Assembly: GCA_022737715.1 (NCBI GenBank)
Contig: JAIITD010000007.1
Location: 1 to 26,989, forward strand
DNA length: 26,989 nt
DNA from: Veillonella sp.
Lineage (GTDB): Bacteria; Bacillota; Negativicutes; Veillonellales; Veillonellaceae
Direction: 5' to 3'
Made by a program: the position numbers and the translations under genes. The notes beneath the pieces were generated by a model that made no database searches, had not been told where the DNA came from, and saw nothing but the letters and a program-made list of their open reading frames with translations. Position 1 is the stretch's first letter. Every line of letters begins with the position of its first letter. Positions 22,865 through 26,989 of this stretch are shown one piece after another.

Positions 22865-25177
22865 ATGCGGTTATTTATTGCAGAAAAGCCATCTATGGCT
22901 CGAGAAATCAGTAAATGTTTGCCGGAAAATAAGAATATACAAAAACGCAATGGTTATTTTATCCAAGGTGATGATGTTGTTACATGGGTTGTGGGGCATG
23001 TATTACATCAAGCCGAGCCTGGTGACTATGACGATAAATATATCCGTTGGCGCCCTCAAGATTTACCAATCGTACCTACTGAGTGGAAATTGCTCGTAAC
23101 CGATAGCAGTCGCCAACAGTTTGAAACCGTTAAAGATCTTATCGGAAAGGCTGATATCATCGTCAACGCTGGTGACCCGGATAGAGAAGGTCAGCTACTA
23201 GTCGATGAGGTTTTGTATTTTGTAGGCAATACAAAACCGGTGCAACGGATTTTATTAAATGCTTTGGACGAGAAATCTGTAAAATCCGCATTAGGTGATT
23301 TGCGTGATAATAAGGACTTTCATAATTTATATCAATCTGCATTAGCTAGAGCACGTGCCGACTGGCTGATTGGCATGAATTTATCGCGGGCCTATACATT
23401 ATCTGAACGGTATAAAGGCAATAAGGTAACATTGCCTATAGGTCGTGTAAAAACACCAACGTTAGCACTCGTGGTACGTCGTGAACGAGAATTAGCCGAT
23501 TTTAAACCGGTTGATTATTTTACCGTTAAAATTTTATATCCCCATGAGAATGGTACTTTTTGGGCAACGTGGCAACCAAAGGATGAACAAAAAGGGTTAG
23601 ATCCAGATGGTCGCCTCATTAATAAGGATGTTGCTGAAAGTTTGGTCCAACGCTTGTCGGCAAGTCCTGAAGGAATTATAAAGTCCGTTACAAAGTCTAA
23701 GAAAAAAGACCCGCAACGATTGCCATTATCACTGTCCTCTCTACAAGTGTTAGCCGGGAAGGCTTACTCCTATGATCCTCAGACAGTATTAGATACGGCA
23801 CAAAAATTGTATGAGAAAAAATTAACCACCTATCCTCGTTCTGATTGTGAATACTTGCCACCTAATCAATATGGTGACCGCATAGCTATTCTTAGCAATT
23901 TGGCACAATCGGGGGATGAGAAACTTTCAGCTTGGGCACAAGGGGCAAATCAAGGTATAAAAAGTCGTGCGTGGAACGAAAAAAAGATTACCGCCCATCA
24001 TGCGATTATTCCAACGACTGTGGCGTGCAATGTAAATAGCTTAAGTCAGGCGGAACGAAATATTTATTTTCTCATCAGTCAGGCCTATATTGCTCAATTT
24101 TGTGGAGAACATGTATATGAGCAAACAAAGATTGTAGTTGACCAATGCGAGGAAGAATTTGTTGCCAATGGTCGCGTTGTTATTGAAGAGGGCTGGAAAT
24201 CCTTATATAAGCGCCAAAAATCTAAGGTAAATTCAGAAGGGGATGAACCGGACTTAACCGATGATCGAGGGGCTGAATCGGGACCTAAAAAGGATGCTAT
24301 CGAAGAAGCAGACCATTTACCAGCCGTTAAAAAGAATGACTCAGTTCAATATACAGATTCATCTGTAGAGGCTAAGCAAACAAAACCGCCATCTCGGTTT
24401 ACACCGTCTACATTGTTGCAAGCGATGAAGGAAATTCATAAGTTTGTAAAAAATGAAGATCTGAAGAAACAATTAAAGGCCGTATCTGGTATTGGTACAG
24501 AAGCAACGCGGGCTAATATCATCGATGAACTCATCACTCGTGGATTTATGAAAACATCTGGTAAAAAGCAGGTTTTATCGCCTACCGATACGGGCTATCT
24601 CTTGGTGGATGCATTGCCTGATGAATTGTTATATCCTGATGAAACAGCTGTTTGGGAAGAACGACTTGCTCTTATGAGTGAAGGTGAGGATACACTGGAA
24701 TCATTCTTGAAAGACCAAATTCAATTTTTACAACACTTGATTGATAAACTTGGCTTTGACAAACAGGTGAGTCGCAATCAAATGATGCCCAATGTGGTTC
24801 GTACCATTTCGAATCAGAATGCAAAACGACCAATGGATGACAATCAAGTTAACCTAAAGGATTTACCTGAATGTCCATCCTGTAAAAAGGGGCGTTTACA
24901 ACAGCGGAATGGTAAGTTTGGCGCCTTTTTGGGATGTACCAATTATCCATCTTGTCGATATACACAGCCTGTTGGCGGTGGTCAAACTGAGGGGTTAAAT
25001 CTGGAGGTTCCGGAAGAGTCAAAGCAATATATATGCCCTCGATGCAAAAAGGGGTATTTTGTAAAGCAACAGATGAGAGGGCGTACTACATGGGTTTGTA
25101 GCAATCGTTCTGCTTGTAAGACGCAGTGCATGGATGTAGAGGGTGTACCTAGTATCTATGCAAATCAAAATAAATAA
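22865..25177 (+). CDS. topB: DNA topoisomerase III (type IA)
   Basis: A type IA topoisomerase that passes single strands and decatenates replication intermediates. I start at the ATG at 22865 (MRLFIAEKPS), behind AAGGAGGGG; an in-frame ATG at 22844 lies before this site. The 770-residue protein has the TOPRIM acids Glu7 and DPDRE (104-108) and the active-site tyrosine in TYPRSDC (Tyr323), the sequence form of E. coli TopB. A hydrophilic, acidic linker (about 455-515) interrupts the barrel region. The C-terminus has two zinc-ribbon-like segments: CPSC...CTNYPSC and CPRC...CSNRSAC. E. coli TopB ends without such a run of knuckles, which recalls TopA tails. It converges with the DEAD-box gene. 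Confidence 0.95.
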   Translation: MRLFIAEKPSMAREISKCLPENKNIQKRNGYFIQGDDVVTWVVGHVLHQAEPGDYDDKYIRWRPQDLPIVPTEWKLLVTDSSRQQFETVKDLIGKADIIVNAGDPDREGQLLVDEVLYFVGNTKPVQRILLNALDEKSVKSALGDLRDNKDFHNLYQSALARARADWLIGMNLSRAYTLSERYKGNKVTLPIGRVKTPTLALVVRRERELADFKPVDYFTVKILYPHENGTFWATWQPKDEQKGLDPDGRLINKDVAESLVQRLSASPEGIIKSVTKSKKKDPQRLPLSLSSLQVLAGKAYSYDPQTVLDTAQKLYEKKLTTYPRSDCEYLPPNQYGDRIAILSNLAQSGDEKLSAWAQGANQGIKSRAWNEKKITAHHAIIPTTVACNVNSLSQAERNIYFLISQAYIAQFCGEHVYEQTKIVVDQCEEEFVANGRVVIEEGWKSLYKRQKSKVNSEGDEPDLTDDRGAESGPKKDAIEEADHLPAVKKNDSVQYTDSSVEAKQTKPPSRFTPSTLLQAMKEIHKFVKNEDLKKQLKAVSGIGTEATRANIIDELITRGFMKTSGKKQVLSPTDTGYLLVDALPDELLYPDETAVWEERLALMSEGEDTLESFLKDQIQFLQHLIDKLGFDKQVSRNQMMPNVVRTISNQNAKRPMDDNQVNLKDLPECPSCKKGRLQQRNGKFGAFLGCTNYPSCRYTQPVGGGQTEGLNLEVPEESKQYICPRCKKGYFVKQQMRGRTTWVCSNRSACKTQCMDVEGVPSIYANQNK

Positions 25178-25186
25178 TGGCATATA

Positions 25187-25223
25187 AAAATGCGTGTAGC
25201 TTATTGATTGCTACACGCATTTT
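25187..25223. terminator. Bidirectional terminator between topB and the helicase gene
   Basis: A 14-bp perfect stem (25187-25200 with 25210-25223, core TGCGTGTAGC/GCTACACGCA) with a 9-nt loop, A run on the left and T run on the right. It serves both converging genes. Confidence 0.9.
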
Positions 25224-25226
25224 GTG

Positions 25227-26525
25227 TTATCTACGTTTGCCACGTCGACCTGTTTGTGATGTAGAGGTACGGCGTTGTCGAGTATTGGAACCTTTATGAC
25301 CTCGAGCCTTATGGGCTTTTGCCTTTGTAGATTGATAGGAACTTGTAATTTTAGGTTTAGATGTTGTTTTTTTGCGTTTTGGCGCAGTGCTAGCGTTACC
25401 TTTAGTTTTAATTTGCCCATCTTTTGTATATTTTGTTAAGGTTGCTTGGATGGCACGTTCGATGCGTCGTAACCAAGATTCGTCTGCTGGTGTAGCGAAG
25501 GTAACGGCTATACCGGAGTTGCCCGCACGACCTGTACGACCGATACGATGGATGTAGTAATCTACATCATGAGGTACATCATAGTTGTATACATGAGTGA
25601 TGCCCTCAATATCGATGCCGCGCGCTGCAATATCGGTAGCTACCAAGATTTGTGTTTTTGCCTTAGCAAAATCTCGAAGTATTTGTGTGCGTCGACCTTG
25701 TGTTAGGTCGCCGTGCATTTCTGCTATATTAAGTCCAGCAGCTGTCAATTCATAGGATAGGCGAATAGCGCCTTCACGTTTGTTACAGAATACAATTGCC
25801 AAATAAGGATTATCGTCCTGAATCATTTTGATGAGGCGAGGTGTTTTGTCCTCTGGATTCATCATGTATACGCGTTGGTCGATTGAGTCTAGTGTAATAT
25901 GTTTACCTTCAGCTGTAACTGACACAGGTTTTGTCATGTACGCTTTTGCTAGGTTGCGGATTTTGTCCGGAATCGTAGCAGAGAAGAGCAATAATTGACG
26001 GTTTGCATCTGTTTGGCCAATGAGGTTTTCAATGTCTGGTAAAAATCCCATGTGAAGCATTTGATCGGCTTCATCGAGTACAACGCGTCGAATTGAATCG
26101 AGGTGTAGAGAACCGCGTTTGGCATGGTCTAATAAACGACCAGGTGTACCCAAAATAACATGAGGGCGTCGACCTAATTGTTGTAATTGGGATTCGATTG
26201 TTTTGCCGCCGATGAGAGGAAGAATATCGACGCCTAACACTGCGCCTAGTACCTTCGCTTCATCGGAAATTTGCTTAATGAGTTCCCGTGTTGGTGCGAT
26301 AATCAGTACTTGTTCTTGGTGTACATCTGTGTGAATACGTTGCAATATCGGCAATAGGAAGGCAAGTGTTTTGCCTGTTCCTGTTTGTGCCTTTGCAATA
26401 ATATCGTTGCCTTTGAAGACGATAGGAATCGATTGTTCTTGAATCGGCGTTGGTTCCTTGATGCCTTGTTTTTGTAAGGTGCTAATGAGTTCATCACAAA
26501 CGCCTAAGGATTTAAAAGATTTCAT
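25227..26525 (-). CDS. DEAD-box ATP-dependent RNA helicase
   Basis: A 432-residue DEAD-box helicase of the CshA/RhlE/DeaD type, unwinding RNA in ribosome assembly, decay or cold response. Motifs in order: PTPIQ (Q motif, 25-29), AQTGTGKT (46-53), APTREL (77-82), TPGR (127-130), DEAD (151-154), SAT (182-184), then ATDIAARGID and HRIGRTGRAG in the second RecA lobe. The last 65 residues or so (from about 365) are a low-complexity tail rich in Lys, Arg, Ser and Thr, likely an RNA-binding extension. The ATG at 26525 follows AAGGA by 7 nt. It is monocistronic, between the shared terminator and its own promoter. I cannot assign the exact subfamily. Confidence 0.93.
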   Translation of the reverse strand: MKSFKSLGVCDELISTLQKQGIKEPTPIQEQSIPIVFKGNDIIAKAQTGTGKTLAFLLPILQRIHTDVHQEQVLIIAPTRELIKQISDEAKVLGAVLGVDILPLIGGKTIESQLQQLGRRPHVILGTPGRLLDHAKRGSLHLDSIRRVVLDEADQMLHMGFLPDIENLIGQTDANRQLLLFSATIPDKIRNLAKAYMTKPVSVTAEGKHITLDSIDQRVYMMNPEDKTPRLIKMIQDDNPYLAIVFCNKREGAIRLSYELTAAGLNIAEMHGDLTQGRRTQILRDFAKAKTQILVATDIAARGIDIEGITHVYNYDVPHDVDYYIHRIGRTGRAGNSGIAVTFATPADESWLRRIERAIQATLTKYTKDGQIKTKGNASTAPKRKKTTSKPKITSSYQSTKAKAHKARGHKGSNTRQRRTSTSQTGRRGKRR

Positions 26526-26557
26526 GTGTCGTCCTTTCTTTAATACATATTATATTA

Positions 26558-26586
26558 ATTATACCTAATCTTGTAGAGGTGAGCAA
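26558..26586 (-). promoter_or_regulatory. Likely promoter of the DEAD-box gene
   Basis: On the minus strand TTGCTC (26586-26581) and TATAAT (26563-26558) are 17 bp apart. The implied leader is about 25 nt. The -35 matches only TTG of the consensus. Confidence 0.5.
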
Positions 26587-26925
26587 ATATATGTCTATAG
26601 GGGCCCTTGCTCCATGAATAATGATAGTTAAATATTATAGATGATATTATAAATGAGAATACAATATATAAAATTGAGAATAGAATGTATTGTAATAGTT
26701 AATGATTCTTGCATGATAAATAGTTAAATGAGAATTGATATAGCGATAACTGATAATTAAATAACCTTTATTCTCATAATTAGAAATTGAAGAGTGATTT
26801 ATGCATAAAATTTCATTAGTGGATAACAAAGATTATATAAGTGTTTAGACTGTATTTTAAAAGTAATTTATAATCATATTTAATAATATGTATTAGTAAT
26901 TTGAATAACAAAATGATAATTATTG

Positions 26926-26953
26926 TTGAAATTCTAAATGTGCATGATATAAT
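26926..26953 (+). promoter_or_regulatory. Promoter pointing out of the right edge
   Basis: TTGAAA (26926-26931), a 16-bp spacer, and TGA-TATAAT (extended -10, TATAAT at 26948-26953). An A/T-rich TGATAAT-T-ATTGTTG sequence (26914-26928) overlaps the -35 and resembles half of a Fur box. A weaker pair TTAGAC (26845-26850)/TATAAT (26869-26874) lies upstream. Confidence 0.5.
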
Positions 26954-26989
26954 AATTTAAGATATTAATACGCATTATTATTTGGTGTG

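Larger units (their letters stand above)
26526..26989. other. 464-bp AT-rich noncoding end with repeated motifs
   Basis: No credible gene is seen; the longest frame (minus strand, 60 codons) lacks a ribosome site. The region holds the helicase promoter, a GAGCAA/TTGCTC pair around GGGCCC (26581-26612), three ATAGTTAA copies (26624, 26695, 26720), four TGAGAAT copies in either orientation (26654, 26675, 26729 and reversed at 26770), and promoter-like boxes facing right. It probably includes the control region of a gene beyond the edge. Confidence 0.65.

Noticed and set aside
26647..26829. 60-codon minus-strand frame at the right end
   Set aside because: No ribosome site, no recognisable motif, and it covers the repeated TGAGAAT motifs; composition explains the open frame.
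1..26989. CRISPR array, insertion sequence, prophage, tRNA or rRNA
   Set aside because: No regularly spaced direct repeats, transposase or integrase motifs, cloverleaf or rRNA-like tracts were found by reading.

Overview
The window reads as a low-GC Bacillota chromosome. The gene content and order recall the Bacillus subtilis yaaO-tmk-holB-ricT-trmN6-rsmI-metG-tatD-yabE-rnmV-rsmA neighbourhood. My best guess is a Negativicute such as Veillonella. This rests on codon and protein flavour, the two-domain MsrAB, and the interleaved polyphosphate genes. It is an inference, not a database match.

Layout. Positions 1-5157 (+) hold the 3' end of an Orn/Lys/Arg decarboxylase-fold gene, then tmk, a terminator, and a tightly packed holB-ricT-trmN6-rsmI string. 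metG and tatD follow (5189-7911) and end at a strong terminator. A polyphosphate module comes next (8047-13261, +): a Ppx/GppA-HD phosphatase, a second and clearly degenerate Ppx/GppA-HD paralogue, and ppk1. A 416-bp AT-rich gap with several dyads leads to a secreted G5/3D-domain protein of the YabE type (13678-14649). On the minus strand lies a methionine module (14769-17985): a LysR regulator, a MetE-like zinc methyltransferase and a fused msrAB. The ancestral order then resumes with rnmV and rsmA (18093-19535, +). Next are gltS and prfC on the minus strand, topB on the plus strand, and a DEAD-box RNA helicase on the minus strand. The last 464 bp hold no convincing gene. They carry clustered TGAGAAT and ATAGTTAA motifs and a good promoter pointing out of the right edge.

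How the genes fit together. Most of the window is core information processing: dTTP supply, clamp loader, tRNA and rRNA modification, Met-tRNA charging, 5S rRNA maturation, release-factor recycling, DNA decatenation and RNA unwinding. Two accessory modules are set inside the otherwise conserved tatD-yabE-rnmV-rsmA block: polyphosphate synthesis and breakdown, and methionine synthesis plus methionine-sulfoxide repair. No insertion sequence, prophage, CRISPR array, rRNA or tRNA was seen. The most unusual items are the pseudoenzyme-like second Ppx paralogue, the dyads at the LysR and metE-like promoters, the 31-bp dyad near 13.47 kb, and the repeat cluster at the right end.
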